Shown one piece after another: positions 43,115-52,140 of a stretch of DNA of 64,000 bases; position 1 is the stretch's first letter, and each line of letters opens with the position of its first letter. The DNA comes from Sphingobium sp052327305 (GTDB lineage Bacteria > Pseudomonadota > Alphaproteobacteria > Sphingomonadales > Sphingomonadaceae). Location of the stretch: positions 992,001 through 1,056,000 of the forward strand of contig NZ_CP182486.1 of assembly GCF_052327305.1 (NCBI RefSeq), read 5' to 3'. Made by a program: the position numbers and the translations under genes. The notes beneath the pieces were generated by a model. That model did no database searches. It was not told where the DNA came from and worked only from the letters and a program-made list of their open reading frames with translations.

Positions 43115-46100
43115 TCAGAGCTTGATACGAGCACCGATCGAGATGATCCGACCCAGCGGGTTGGACACGAAGGAGTTGTAACCAAAGCCTGCGCCGGTGA
43201 TGCCGCCCACGTTACCGTTGTAGAACGGCGGGTCACGATCGAACAGGTTCTGAACGTCGGCATAGACCTGCCAGCCCTTCATAATGCTGTCGCCACCGAT
43301 CGTGTACTGCAGGTGGAGGTCGAACACATGGTTCGGGCTGACATAGTCGCCGCCGCCATTCGGGTTGCCGTTCGCATCGCGAGTGATCACCGCAACCGAC
43401 TGGCTACCCCAGTTCCGGTAAGAACCCGTGTAGTTCCAGAAAATGTCAGCCGCGAAGCCACCCATCTCCCAACCGAACTGCGCACGGTTCTTGAACTGAA
43501 CCGACGGGAAGGTCGTATTGTAGCCGGAGGTGTTCAGGATCGAGAAGTCCTCTGCACCAGCGAACGCCTGACGGAACTTCGTGAAGTAGGTCAGAGCCGT
43601 ACCCACGGTGAACCGGCCGATACCGGTTTCCTGCGTACGGTAGCTGAACGACGCGTCGATACCCTCAACTTTCAGATCCAACGCGTTACGCACTGACTGA
43701 TCGATCAGGTAGGCCGTAACGAGCGGGACAGTGCTGCCAATGACCGAGCCGTTGGCTACGTTTCCGAAGGTATTGATCTGATCAGCCGTACAACCCGTGG
43801 GCTGGGTGCAGAGCGTCAGCAGGTTACGAAGACCAGCCGAAGCCGTGATCGCTGCCGGGCTGGGCGAGCTCACACCACCGATGAAGGTGTTGTGGAAGAA
43901 AGTCACCGCACCCATGAAGCCAGGCAGGAAGCGCGGCGCCAGATCGACACCGACCGACCAGCTGCGGCCCCGCTGCGGGGTCACGCCAACCAGACCACCG
44001 CCGAGCTGACGACGCAGTGCGCCGACAGCATCGCCGTTGGCAGCCTGACCGCCACCAATATTACAGATCTGGGTCGCTGCGGTGCAGGGCGTAGCCGTTG
44101 CGTTGCCATTCGCATCGACGACGCGGGCACCCGGCACGTTGATGACATTCGGGAAGGCAGAAACAGGAAGGTTGATCGTACCTGTCGTGCCCACAGAACC
44201 CGAAGCATAGAGATAACCTTGCGACGGATCACCGATCACAGCGATCGGCGGTGCCACGAAGGCCTTCGAGTAGTTACCACGCAGCTTGAGGCCCGGCACG
44301 ACTTCCCAGTTCGCAGCGAACTTGGGATTGGTCGTGTCACCCACGTCGCTGAACTTATCGTAACGGCCAGCGATCGAGAGATCGAACTTGTAGATGAACG
44401 GGATTTCCATCTCCGGGCTCACGACCGGAACATAAAGCTCGCCGTAGAACGACTTCACGTCGCGCTTATATTCATAGTTGCGGTAGCTTGCGCCAGTTGT
44501 CGTCGGGCCAGTGTTATTGCCGCCGATGAACTTCTGCTGCTGATCCTGCCAGTAATACTCACCGCCGATTGCGACGCGAACATCGCCACCGGGTAGTTCG
44601 AACAGCGAGCCCTGCAGATCGAGCTTCATCTGGTTGAACTGGTTGAGGTTCGTATTGCCGGAGTCGTTCGAGTAGAGCGAACGCTGGACCGCCGCAGACG
44701 TCCGGTTGCTCGGGTCGTTGAGCGGACGCCACACGTCGATTGCATTCGCCGTCGTGAGGGGCAGATTCAGCGCAATCACGCTTTGGCCTGAAACAGCCGA
44801 CGCATTGACGTTACCGTTTTGCGTCGTGCCATTGAGCGCGAGGTTGGCGCAGGCACCGCAGAAAGTATTCAGCGCGTCTGTTGCCGAACGGTTCCAGCCG
44901 GCGGCGTCGCTGAAGGTCAGCGTCCACTTGTCGTTGATCTTGTAGCTCGCCTGGAAGGTCGCGTAGATCACGTCCGCCTGGGTGCGGGTATAGCCATAGT
45001 CGTTATCCGCACGAAGCGCGAGAACGTTGACGTTCTCGATCGTCGTCGTCGGTGCGCCAGCGGGCGCCAGGAAGAACGGGTTATATTGGGCAGGGAATCG
45101 GTTGTTCGCACCGCCAGTAGCACCCGTGCCATAGGCGAGCCCATTGATTGTGCCCGGCGCGCCCGGCGAATTGGTGCGCTGACGGTTGTAGTTCATGGTG
45201 AACTGCATCGACAGCTTGTCGGAGAAATCGTTGATAACCTTCATGTAGACGTTACCGCGACCCTGACCCGGCACCATCGTGCTGTAGACCGAGTTGTTAC
45301 AGGGCGCGTTAGCGGCCGAGTTCGCAACTGAGGTCGTGGCTTGCGGACCGAGGAACACCCGGTTTGCAATACCCGAGTTCGCCAGACCGCCCTGCTGCTG
45401 GACGGTGATCGTCGCATTGGGGCAGGTGAAGCTCAGGTTGTTCGAACCACCCAGCGAACGATAGTCGCCACGGCTGGTGAACTCGCGCTCACGGTTCAGC
45501 AGCGTGTTCTGCTTGGACCAAGAACCGGCGATGTAGACGCCGCCCGAATCCCAGGTCGTGCCCCAAATCGCGTTGATAGCAGTGTTGCGGTAGCTCTTAG
45601 CGAAGCCCTGCTGGATATTCATATCGAAGCCATCGAATGTGCGCTTCGTGATGTAGTTCACCACGCCGGCGACGGCGTCCGAACCATAAGCCGTGGACGC
45701 GCCGTCCGCGAGAACTTCGACGCGCTGGATAGCGCTGACCGGAATGATGTTCGGATCGGTCTGGTTGAACTGCTGACCACCACCAGGAAGACGCAGGCCG
45801 TCCACGATCACCAGCGTCGTGTTGGACGACGAACCGGCAAGGCTGTGGATCTGCGGCGAATAATAGGAGAAGGCGTTCTCGCCCTGGGGGATCGAGCCTG
45901 CAGTCGAGATCGACGGAACGGTGTTAGTCAGCTGCGAGAGATTGACCGGAGCGGTCTTCTCGATCGTTTCCTGACCAACCGAAATAAGATTGGAACCCAC
46001 CGGCGCAACGCCGCGAATGGCCGAACCGGTGACCACGATGTCCGGGTCAGCTGACTGGTTGGCAGACGTGATCGGCGTCGGCGACGCCGTCTCCTGAGCG

Positions 46101-46180
46101 TGCGCAGCACTGCCCATCGCCAGCGCGATAGCAACAACGCTGGAAGACACACTAATCCTATGGAAATTGCTCTTAAGCAT
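43115..46180 (-). CDS. TonB-dependent receptor of the quinoprotein regulon
   Basis: ATG 46180 follows GGGGAGAGG directly and begins a signal peptide ending at AHAQ; an upstream in-frame start at 46204 would lack a ribosome site. The product has 1021 residues. A TonB box (DIVVTG), a plug with SLAGSSSNTTLVIVDGLRLPG and GSDAVAGVVNYITKR, and a long barrel ending in GARIKL are visible. It should import the substrate of the operator-linked pathway across the outer membrane. It is not closely similar to the receptor at 8249. Operator site 5 ends 28 bp before its start. Confidence 0.9.
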   Translation of the reverse strand: MLKSNFHRISVSSSVVAIALAMGSAAHAQETASPTPITSANQSADPDIVVTGSAIRGVAPVGSNLISVGQETIEKTAPVNLSQLTNTVPSISTAGSIPQGENAFSYYSPQIHSLAGSSSNTTLVIVDGLRLPGGGQQFNQTDPNIIPVSAIQRVEVLADGASTAYGSDAVAGVVNYITKRTFDGFDMNIQQGFAKSYRNTAINAIWGTTWDSGGVYIAGSWSKQNTLLNREREFTSRGDYRSLGGSNNLSFTCPNATITVQQQGGLANSGIANRVFLGPQATTSVANSAANAPCNNSVYSTMVPGQGRGNVYMKVINDFSDKLSMQFTMNYNRQRTNSPGAPGTINGLAYGTGATGGANNRFPAQYNPFFLAPAGAPTTTIENVNVLALRADNDYGYTRTQADVIYATFQASYKINDKWTLTFSDAAGWNRSATDALNTFCGACANLALNGTTQNGNVNASAVSGQSVIALNLPLTTANAIDVWRPLNDPSNRTSAAVQRSLYSNDSGNTNLNQFNQMKLDLQGSLFELPGGDVRVAIGGEYYWQDQQQKFIGGNNTGPTTTGASYRNYEYKRDVKSFYGELYVPVVSPEMEIPFIYKFDLSIAGRYDKFSDVGDTTNPKFAANWEVVPGLKLRGNYSKAFVAPPIAVIGDPSQGYLYASGSVGTTGTINLPVSAFPNVINVPGARVVDANGNATATPCTAATQICNIGGGQAANGDAVGALRRQLGGGLVGVTPQRGRSWSVGVDLAPRFLPGFMGAVTFFHNTFIGGVSSPSPAAITASAGLRNLLTLCTQPTGCTADQINTFGNVANGSVIGSTVPLVTAYLIDQSVRNALDLKVEGIDASFSYRTQETGIGRFTVGTALTYFTKFRQAFAGAEDFSILNTSGYNTTFPSVQFKNRAQFGWEMGGFAADIFWNYTGSYRNWGSQSVAVITRDANGNPNGGGDYVSPNHVFDLHLQYTIGGDSIMKGWQVYADVQNLFDRDPPFYNGNVGGITGAGFGYNSFVSNPLGRIISIGARIKL

Positions 46181-46207
46181 ACCTCTCCCCTTTAATTCGA
46201 CCACGTA

Positions 46208-46222
46208 TCGTATCGTATATGA
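46208..46222. promoter_or_regulatory. GntR-regulon operator, site 5
   Basis: TCGTATCGTATATGA matches the 6-3-6 consensus with one half-site mismatch and lies immediately upstream of the TonB receptor start. The rest of the 288-bp gap to the MFS gene shows no second copy. Confidence 0.7.
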
Positions 46223-46468
46223 TCGAATGTTGTTTTAGGCATGAAGCCCTCAGGAGGTCAATATCGAGCCGGCATATTGTCCGAGAAATTGACAACTGCG
46301 CGAACATCCGTTTCGTATGTGTGGCTTCGCGGCATCAGGGTCGCCCGGAGAGACGAGACCGACTGAGGGCGAACAAAAGACTGTAGTATCAAGTCATTCC
46401 ATGCTGAGAGCACGAGTGACTCGCGCCGAATCGGCGAATTTTAACCAAGTTTTTAAGAAAGGGTTTGT

Positions 46469-47728
46469 GTGACGGGACGGCGAGGCATGCTGCGCTGGTG
46501 GATGATCGGGCTCGTCATGCTCGGCACCATCCTTAACTATCTGACGCGGAGCACGCTGAGCGTTGCGGCCCCGTACATGCTGCCGGAGCTTGGCATTGGC
46601 GAGAAGGAATATTCCTGGATCACCGGGGCGTTCCAGCTCGGCATCATGCTCCAGACGTTCGCCGGCTATCTGCTTGACGTCGTGGGCCTGCGCTACGGTC
46701 TGGCGGCGTGTGCCGCGACCTGGTCGCTGATTACCGCCGCCCATGCGCTCGCCGGAAGCTGGCCGGTTCTGGCTGTGTTGCGCGGGACCATGGGCCTTGC
46801 GGAAGGCTCCGCGCAGCCCGGCGGGCTCAAGGTCGTGGCGGAGTGGTTCCCTGCCCGCGAGCGCGGTTTTGCCGGTGGCGTCTATAATGTCGGCGCGTCG
46901 TTCGGCTCGATGCTGGCGCCCCCGCTGGTCGCCGCGTCGATCTATTACTGGAGCTGGCACGCGGCCTTCCTCATCACCGGCGCGCTTGGTCTCGCATGGG
47001 CTGCTGCGTGGTACTTCCTCTACCGGCCGCTTCGCGTTCATCCGCGCATGTCGGCAACCGAGCGGGACTATGTCCTGTCCGGGCAGGAGCATGCCTCGAT
47101 CGACTTGCCCGCACGCCCTCCCCTCCTCAGCTTTTTCAAGCGCCGCAACGTCTGGGGCATCGCCATTCCGCGCATGTTGGCCGACCCGACATGGGGTACT
47201 CTCACTTTCTGGCTCCCGCTCTATTTGACCACGGTGCGCGGCTTCGATCTGACGCAGATCGCGATGTTCGCCTGGCTGCCGTTCCTTACGGCAGATGTCG
47301 GCTGCATGTTCGGCCCAATTCTGGTCGCATGGTTCCAGAGGCGTGGCTTCACGCTGCTCAACGCGCGCCGCACGGCCTTCACCATCGGCGCTATCATGAT
47401 GACGAGCATGATGTTCGTCGGTTTCGTGGACAGCCCCTATGTGGCGATCGCGCTGCTCAGCCTTGGCGGCTTCGCGCATCAGACCCTTTCGGTCACCTGC
47501 ATCACGCTGGCGACGGACCTGTTCCCGGCCCATGAGGTCGGAACCGTCGCGGGCATTGCCGGCACGGTTGCCAATTTCGGCATTTTGGTGTTCTCGCTGG
47601 CGATCGGCTCACTGGTCGCAACAGTGGGCTATGATCCATTTTTCATCGCGCTTGGCGTGCTCGATCTGGTTGGAGCTCTGTGGCTCTGGATGGTCGTGCG
47701 CGACCCGGCCCGCGGAGCGACGGCATGA
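46469..47728 (+). CDS. MFS transporter, ACS/ExuT-like
   Basis: A GTG at 46469 with AAGAAAGGG upstream gives 419 residues; ATG 46487 is an alternative. About 12 membrane segments are visible, with NYLTRSTLSVAAPYM in segment 1 and a GLAEGSAQPGGLKVVAEWF motif in segment 4, as in hexuronate/sugar-acid symporters. Its stop overlaps the start of a leaderless GH43 gene. It probably imports short oligosaccharides or uronate-containing sugars for cytoplasmic cleavage. No copy of the local operator was found in its promoter. Confidence 0.87.
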   Translation: MTGRRGMLRWWMIGLVMLGTILNYLTRSTLSVAAPYMLPELGIGEKEYSWITGAFQLGIMLQTFAGYLLDVVGLRYGLAACAATWSLITAAHALAGSWPVLAVLRGTMGLAEGSAQPGGLKVVAEWFPARERGFAGGVYNVGASFGSMLAPPLVAASIYYWSWHAAFLITGALGLAWAAAWYFLYRPLRVHPRMSATERDYVLSGQEHASIDLPARPPLLSFFKRRNVWGIAIPRMLADPTWGTLTFWLPLYLTTVRGFDLTQIAMFAWLPFLTADVGCMFGPILVAWFQRRGFTLLNARRTAFTIGAIMMTSMMFVGFVDSPYVAIALLSLGGFAHQTLSVTCITLATDLFPAHEVGTVAGIAGTVANFGILVFSLAIGSLVATVGYDPFFIALGVLDLVGALWLWMVVRDPARGATA

Positions 47729-49326
47729 CCATTACAAATCCCATTCTCAAAGGCTTCAACCCCGATCCGTCGATCGTTCGCGTGGGGGATGACTATTACA
47801 TCGCCACCTCGACCTTCGAGTGGTTTCCCGGCGTCCAGATTTTTCACTCGCGCGATCTGGCGAACTGGACGCTGGTCGCCCGCCCGCTCAATCGCCCGAG
47901 CCAGCTCGACATGCGGGGCGACGGCGACGGCTGCGGCATCTGGGCACCCTGCCTCACTTATGACGACGGCCTGTTCTACCTTGTCTACACCGACGTGAAA
48001 CGCTTTGGCCGGACCAGTGTCGGTGGAACATCTGGCGCGTCGCTGCGCGATTTCCATAATTACATGGTGACGAGCCCCACGATCGAGGGCGACTGGTCGG
48101 AGCCGATCCGGCTGAACAGCAGCGGCTTCGATCCCTCGCTGTTCCACGATGATGATGGCCGGAAGTATCTCACGAACATGCTTTGGGATCATCGCGCGGG
48201 CCGAAACCGCTTCGCCGGCATCGTCATGCAGGAATACTCCCCGACGGAGCAGCGCCTGATTGGCGAGCGCCAGATGATTTTTCCCGGCACCGCGCTCGGC
48301 TTCACTGAGGCGCCGCACATCTACAAGCGCGACGGCTGGTATCATCTCATCACGGCGGAAGGCGGCACCTTCTGGGGCCACGCCGTGACCATGGCGCGAT
48401 CGAGGAGCCTGACCGGCCCCTATGAAGTCCACCCGCAAAATCCGGTTCTCACTGCACGCCATGATCCGACCGGACCTCTCCAGCGCGCCGGCCATGCCGA
48501 TATCGTGGAGACACCGGACGGCGAGACGTTCATGGTCTATCTATGCGGCCGCCCCCTCCCCAATCGCGGCCGCTGCGTGATGGGCCGCGAAACTGCGATC
48601 CAGCCAATGGCCTGGGGCGAAGATGGCTGGCTGCGGACACGGGACGGATCGGGCAAGCCGGAACTCGCATTCCCCTTCGCTGTCTCCAATGTAGATGCCC
48701 TCCCCCCGCGTGCCGAGTTCGATTCGGAGACCCTCCCGAGCGAATTCCAGTGGCTGCGGACGCCTTATCCGGACGAGATCTTCAGCCTGAGCGCACGTCC
48801 CGGTCATCTGCGTCTCTACGGCCGAGAGACGCTGGGCAGCCTGTTCAGCCAGTCGCTCGTCGCGCGGCGGCAGGAAGCATTCTCCTACACGGCAAGCTGC
48901 GTCATGGACTTCGAGCCACAGCATTTCCAGCAAAGCGCGGGGCTCATCTGCTATTATAACAGCACGAAGTTCCATTATATTTTCGTCTCACGGGACGATG
49001 AGAATGGCCGCCTCCTGCAGGTTATGTCCGCCGTGCCCGATCAGCCGCAGACGGACAGCTTCACCCGGCCCATCCCGATCCCCGATGGACGCATCGAACT
49101 GCGCGCCATGGTCGATCACACCATCCTCAAATTCGCCTACCGAATCGAAGGCACTGGTAGCGACTGGGTGGTCCTGCCGGAAACCTTCGACGCGTCGGTC
49201 GTCTCGGATGAGGCCACGCTTCCGGGGCTTGCCAACTTCACCGGCGCGTTCGTCGGTATGGCCTGTCAGGACATGGCGGGCACCGGCCTCCACGCGGATT
49301 TCGACTGGTTTGACTACAGCGAGTGA
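47725..49326 (+). CDS. cytoplasmic GH43 beta-xylosidase/arabinofuranosidase
   Basis: ATG 47725 overlaps the MFS stop as ATGA. The 533-residue protein has no signal peptide and starts directly with the propeller: base Asp in NPDPSIV, middle Asp in SGFDPSLFHDDDG, acid Glu in FTEAPHIYKRDG. A C-terminal beta-sandwich (about 325-533) resembles that of GH43 xylosidases that form oligomers. It is expected to hydrolyse imported xylo- or arabinoxylo-oligosaccharides in the cytoplasm. Its location contrasts with the two exported GH43 enzymes in the first locus. Confidence 0.9.
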   Translation: MTITNPILKGFNPDPSIVRVGDDYYIATSTFEWFPGVQIFHSRDLANWTLVARPLNRPSQLDMRGDGDGCGIWAPCLTYDDGLFYLVYTDVKRFGRTSVGGTSGASLRDFHNYMVTSPTIEGDWSEPIRLNSSGFDPSLFHDDDGRKYLTNMLWDHRAGRNRFAGIVMQEYSPTEQRLIGERQMIFPGTALGFTEAPHIYKRDGWYHLITAEGGTFWGHAVTMARSRSLTGPYEVHPQNPVLTARHDPTGPLQRAGHADIVETPDGETFMVYLCGRPLPNRGRCVMGRETAIQPMAWGEDGWLRTRDGSGKPELAFPFAVSNVDALPPRAEFDSETLPSEFQWLRTPYPDEIFSLSARPGHLRLYGRETLGSLFSQSLVARRQEAFSYTASCVMDFEPQHFQQSAGLICYYNSTKFHYIFVSRDDENGRLLQVMSAVPDQPQTDSFTRPIPIPDGRIELRAMVDHTILKFAYRIEGTGSDWVVLPETFDASVVSDEATLPGLANFTGAFVGMACQDMAGTGLHADFDWFDYSE

Positions 49327-49370
49327 CGCTGCACCGCGCGGCAAATGAAACGGGAAAGAGGAGAGGAAGA

Positions 49371-50555
49371 ATGAGCGAGATCAACGATATGTCGCGCAGA
49401 GACCTCATCGAGCTGGGTGTCGCCGGCGCGGCAGTGGCGATGGCCAGCCCGGCGGCGATGGCGCAAAGCCGTGCCGGATCGAGCGACGGAGACAAGCCGG
49501 TCGGCTTCGCGATCGTCGGCCTTGGCAAGCTCTCGCAGGGGCAGCTCCTACCCGGCCTCACCCGCACGAAGAACGCGAAGCTGACGGGCCTTGTGAGCGG
49601 CGACCCCGCCAAGGCCGCCCGTCTCGCTGTGCAGTATAATGTGCCGGCGAAGTCCGTCTATTCCTACGAGACCTATGATCGCATCATTCGCGATCCCGCC
49701 ATTGAAGTCGTCTACATCGTGCTGCCCAACAATATGCATGCAGAATATACGATCCGCGCGCTCAAGGCAGGCAAGCATGTGCTGTGCGAGAAGCCGATGG
49801 CGACGACCGTCGCCGATTCAGAAGCGATGATCGCCGCCGCGAAAGCCGCCGACCGCAAGCTCATGATCGCCTATCGCTGCCACTACGAGCCCACGAACCT
49901 CGCCGCGATGCGACGCATCCGCTCGGGCGGGATCGGCAAGCCGCGCACGGTTTGGACCGACATGTCGCGGCAAGCCAATTTCAGCGATCCGTCCGACGCC
50001 TGGCGAGTCAGCAAGGAAATGTCCGGCACTGGCGCACTGGCCGACATGGGCGTCTACGGCATTAACGCGGCACGCTATCTACTCAACGAGGAGCCGATCG
50101 AGGTCCGTGCCTGGGCGAGCACTGACCGCAGTGATCCGCGCTTCAAGGAAGTGGAGGATCTCGTCTCGTGGCAGTTCCGCTTCCCATCCGGCGCGATCGC
50201 CAACGGCTCGACCGCGTTCAACTCAAATGGCGGCATGGGTTTCCAGGTCGCAGGAGAGAAGGGTCGCGTCGTTGCCGATCCGGGCTGCCTCTATGGCGGC
50301 AATCGCCTCACTTTCGGCGCGCCCAATGGCAAGACGGTGGAGATCACCGAAATCGACCAGTTCGCGCGGGAAATGGACTGGATGGCCGATGTCGTGCGCG
50401 GGCGCGCGCCAATGGTCGCACCGGGCGAAGAGGGTCTGCAGGACATGCGCCTCATTGATGCGATCATGCAGTCCATCGCTCGGGATGGCGCGACCATCAA
50501 GACCGACTGGGGTTACAAGCGGGCTGTCGACCCTGCGGCAGTCGTCGACGTCTAA
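49371..50555 (+). CDS. Gfo/Idh/MocA oxidoreductase with twin-arginine signal (GFOR-like)
   Basis: ATG 49371 follows a GAGGAAGA ribosome site. The 394-residue protein begins with MSRRDLIELG, a twin-arginine signal, and then AMAQ. The NAD(P)-binding domain (GFAIVGLGKLSQG) and the EKPMAT motif with the catalytic lysine follow. Its overall layout resembles periplasmic glucose-fructose oxidoreductase, which folds with bound NADP before export. It could interconvert or oxidise sugars in the periplasm. It is last in the MFS-GH43 operon and ends at a strong terminator. Confidence 0.85.
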   Translation: MSEINDMSRRDLIELGVAGAAVAMASPAAMAQSRAGSSDGDKPVGFAIVGLGKLSQGQLLPGLTRTKNAKLTGLVSGDPAKAARLAVQYNVPAKSVYSYETYDRIIRDPAIEVVYIVLPNNMHAEYTIRALKAGKHVLCEKPMATTVADSEAMIAAAKAADRKLMIAYRCHYEPTNLAAMRRIRSGGIGKPRTVWTDMSRQANFSDPSDAWRVSKEMSGTGALADMGVYGINAARYLLNEEPIEVRAWASTDRSDPRFKEVEDLVSWQFRFPSGAIANGSTAFNSNGGMGFQVAGEKGRVVADPGCLYGGNRLTFGAPNGKTVEITEIDQFAREMDWMADVVRGRAPMVAPGEEGLQDMRLIDAIMQSIARDGATIKTDWGYKRAVDPAAVVDV

Positions 50556-50583
50556 CGAGACCTGCGCCTTTCACGAGCATAGA

Positions 50584-50617
50584 AAAACCCCGGAGAGCGA
50601 ATGCTTTCCGGGGTTTT
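50584..50617. terminator. bidirectional terminator between the GFOR-like gene and tRNA-Val
   Basis: Perfect 11-bp stem AAAACCCCGGA / TCCGGGGTTTT with A- and T-runs on both sides, so it can stop transcription of the oxidoreductase gene (+) and of tRNA-Val (-). Confidence 0.9.
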
Positions 50618-50620
50618 AAA

Positions 50621-50695
50621 TGGTGGGCGTGGCAAGGATTGAACTTGCGACCCCTGCGATGTCAACACAGTGCTCTACCACTGAGCTACACGCCC
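50621..50695 (-). tRNA. tRNA-Val (anticodon GAC)
   Basis: On the minus strand a 75-nt cloverleaf can be drawn: acceptor GGGCGTG / CACGCCC, discriminator A, an encoded CCA (50621-50623), anticodon stem CTGTG / CGCAG with loop TTGACAT, and a T-arm ending in GTTCAATCC. The anticodon GAC reads valine codons GUC and GUU. The 3' end faces the accessory region to the left. Confidence 0.95.
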
Positions 50696-50753
50696 ACGGG
50701 AGAGAGGCCATTAGCGGCGGGTCGGAGCCCGCGCAAGGGCTAATCCTCTCGTT

Positions 50754-51131
50754 TCAGGAAAGGATGGTCGCGCTCGTTCGATCGAAAATGCGATCCACCT
50801 CGAGCACGAGGTCGCGCAGGTGAAACGGCTTGGAAAGCACCTTCGCCTCGGGAGCCACGCGTCCGGCGCGCAAGGTGACGGCGGCAAAGCCGGTAATGAA
50901 CATCACCCGCGTGGAAGGAGAGCTTTGTGCGACATGCTGGGCCAGCTCGATACCGTCCATCTCCGGCATGACGATGTCGGTCAGCAGCAGGTCGAAATGT
51001 TCGTTTTCGATCAGCGGCAACGCGGCCGTGCCGCGATCCACCGCAACGACCTCATAGCCGGACTTTTCGAGCGCGCGCGCAAGATACTGGCGCATCGAAT
51101 CGTCGTCTTCCGCGAGCAGAATGCGGATCAT
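50754..51131 (-). CDS. cpdR: cell-cycle response regulator CpdR
   Basis: Starting at ATG 51131, the product is a 125-residue stand-alone receiver domain beginning MIRILLAEDD. Acidic residues lie at 8-10, the phospho-acceptor is Asp52 in LLLTDIVMPEMDG, and a conserved KPFHLRDL motif is near the end. In Caulobacter, unphosphorylated CpdR primes ClpXP degradation of CtrA and other substrates. The size, sequence pattern and position next to an N-formylglutamate amidohydrolase-like gene match CpdR of other sphingomonads. The longer frame upstream has no ribosome site and antisense-like content. Confidence 0.88.
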   Translation of the reverse strand: MIRILLAEDDDSMRQYLARALEKSGYEVVAVDRGTAALPLIENEHFDLLLTDIVMPEMDGIELAQHVAQSSPSTRVMFITGFAAVTLRAGRVAPEAKVLSKPFHLRDLVLEVDRIFDRTSATILS

Positions 51132-51261
51132 TGTCCCTTTTGTCCTCAAGTTGGCAGGGCGCTTCGCCCTGGCCGGTAGATTCGCCGGCCTAATTATGAG
51201 AGAACCCTTTAAGATTTTCCACCAAAGCTGGAAAGCCCGGGGATTGCGAACCGCCGTGCCG

Positions 51262-52140
51262 ATGATGGAAGCCGAGGTCAAACAGGAAGCCTTTTGGCAA
51301 TATGGCCCGGCGGAGCCGGCCTCTCCTATCGTCTACGCCGTCCCCCATGCCGGGCGCACTTATCCCGACACGCTGCTTACAAGCGCCAGAGTCGAGCCGC
51401 ACTTTCTGGTGCGGCTGGAGGATCGGCTGGTCGATCAGGTGGCGGAGGGGCTCCGGCAGGCGGACGTACGCCTCATCGTCGCGCGATGGCCGCGGGCCAT
51501 GATCGATCTCAACCGGGACGAGCACGAGTTCGACCCTCGTCTGATCGCGGATTTGCCGCGCCATGTTCATGCGCGCGAAACGGCCAAGGTGCGTGGCGGA
51601 CTGGGCCTCGTGCCCACGCGCCTCGCCCCCTGCGGTCCGATCTGGCGCGGAGCCATGCCCTTCGCCGAGCTTCACCGCCGCATTACAGAGATCCATCGCC
51701 CCTATCATACGGCCGTTGCCCAGGCGCTGCGGGCCGCGTATCGACGGTTCGGCATCGCGCTGCTAGTGGATCTGCACAGCATGCCTCCCCTTCCCCGGAG
51801 CTACGGGCGGGGCGAGCAGGCCAAGATCGTCCTGGGTGATCTGTTCGGACGAAGCGCCGCCTCGCGGCTTACTGCGCTGTGTAGCGATGTCATGCGGAGC
51901 GCTGGCTTGCCCACCGCGATAAACGCTCCCTACCCGGGCAGCTATACGCTGGAACGGCACGGCGCACCCGATCGAGGCACCCACGCCCTACAAGTCGAGA
52001 TCGACCGCACCCTCTATCTCGACGATCATATGGACGTGTGCGCCGGGTCGCTCGCGCACATGCAGCGCATCCTGTGCCGGATGGATGGGCATCTTCAGCA
52101 GGAACTGCTGGGTGGGCAGGCTCTGCAAGCTGCCGAATAA
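51262..52140 (+). CDS. N-formylglutamate amidohydrolase family protein
   Basis: With ATG 51262 the product has 292 residues; earlier in-frame starts at 51121 and 51196 overlap or approach cpdR and were not chosen. Family segments are YAVPHAGRTYP, DLNRDEHEFD, a long helix region with EIHRPYH, LLVDLHSMPP and a late LQVEIDRTLY. Metal and catalytic residues are probably among the HxG, DxH and E positions. The family cleaves N-formylglutamate or related N-acyl amino acids; no histidine-utilisation genes are nearby, so the actual substrate is uncertain. It is divergent from cpdR. Confidence 0.83.
   Translation: MMEAEVKQEAFWQYGPAEPASPIVYAVPHAGRTYPDTLLTSARVEPHFLVRLEDRLVDQVAEGLRQADVRLIVARWPRAMIDLNRDEHEFDPRLIADLPRHVHARETAKVRGGLGLVPTRLAPCGPIWRGAMPFAELHRRITEIHRPYHTAVAQALRAAYRRFGIALLVDLHSMPPLPRSYGRGEQAKIVLGDLFGRSAASRLTALCSDVMRSAGLPTAINAPYPGSYTLERHGAPDRGTHALQVEIDRTLYLDDHMDVCAGSLAHMQRILCRMDGHLQQELLGGQALQAAE

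Noticed and set aside
46380..46400. Possible extra copy of the GntR operator upstream of the MFS gene (TGTAGTATCAAG)
   Set aside because: It lacks both half-sites of the consensus, so it was not counted.
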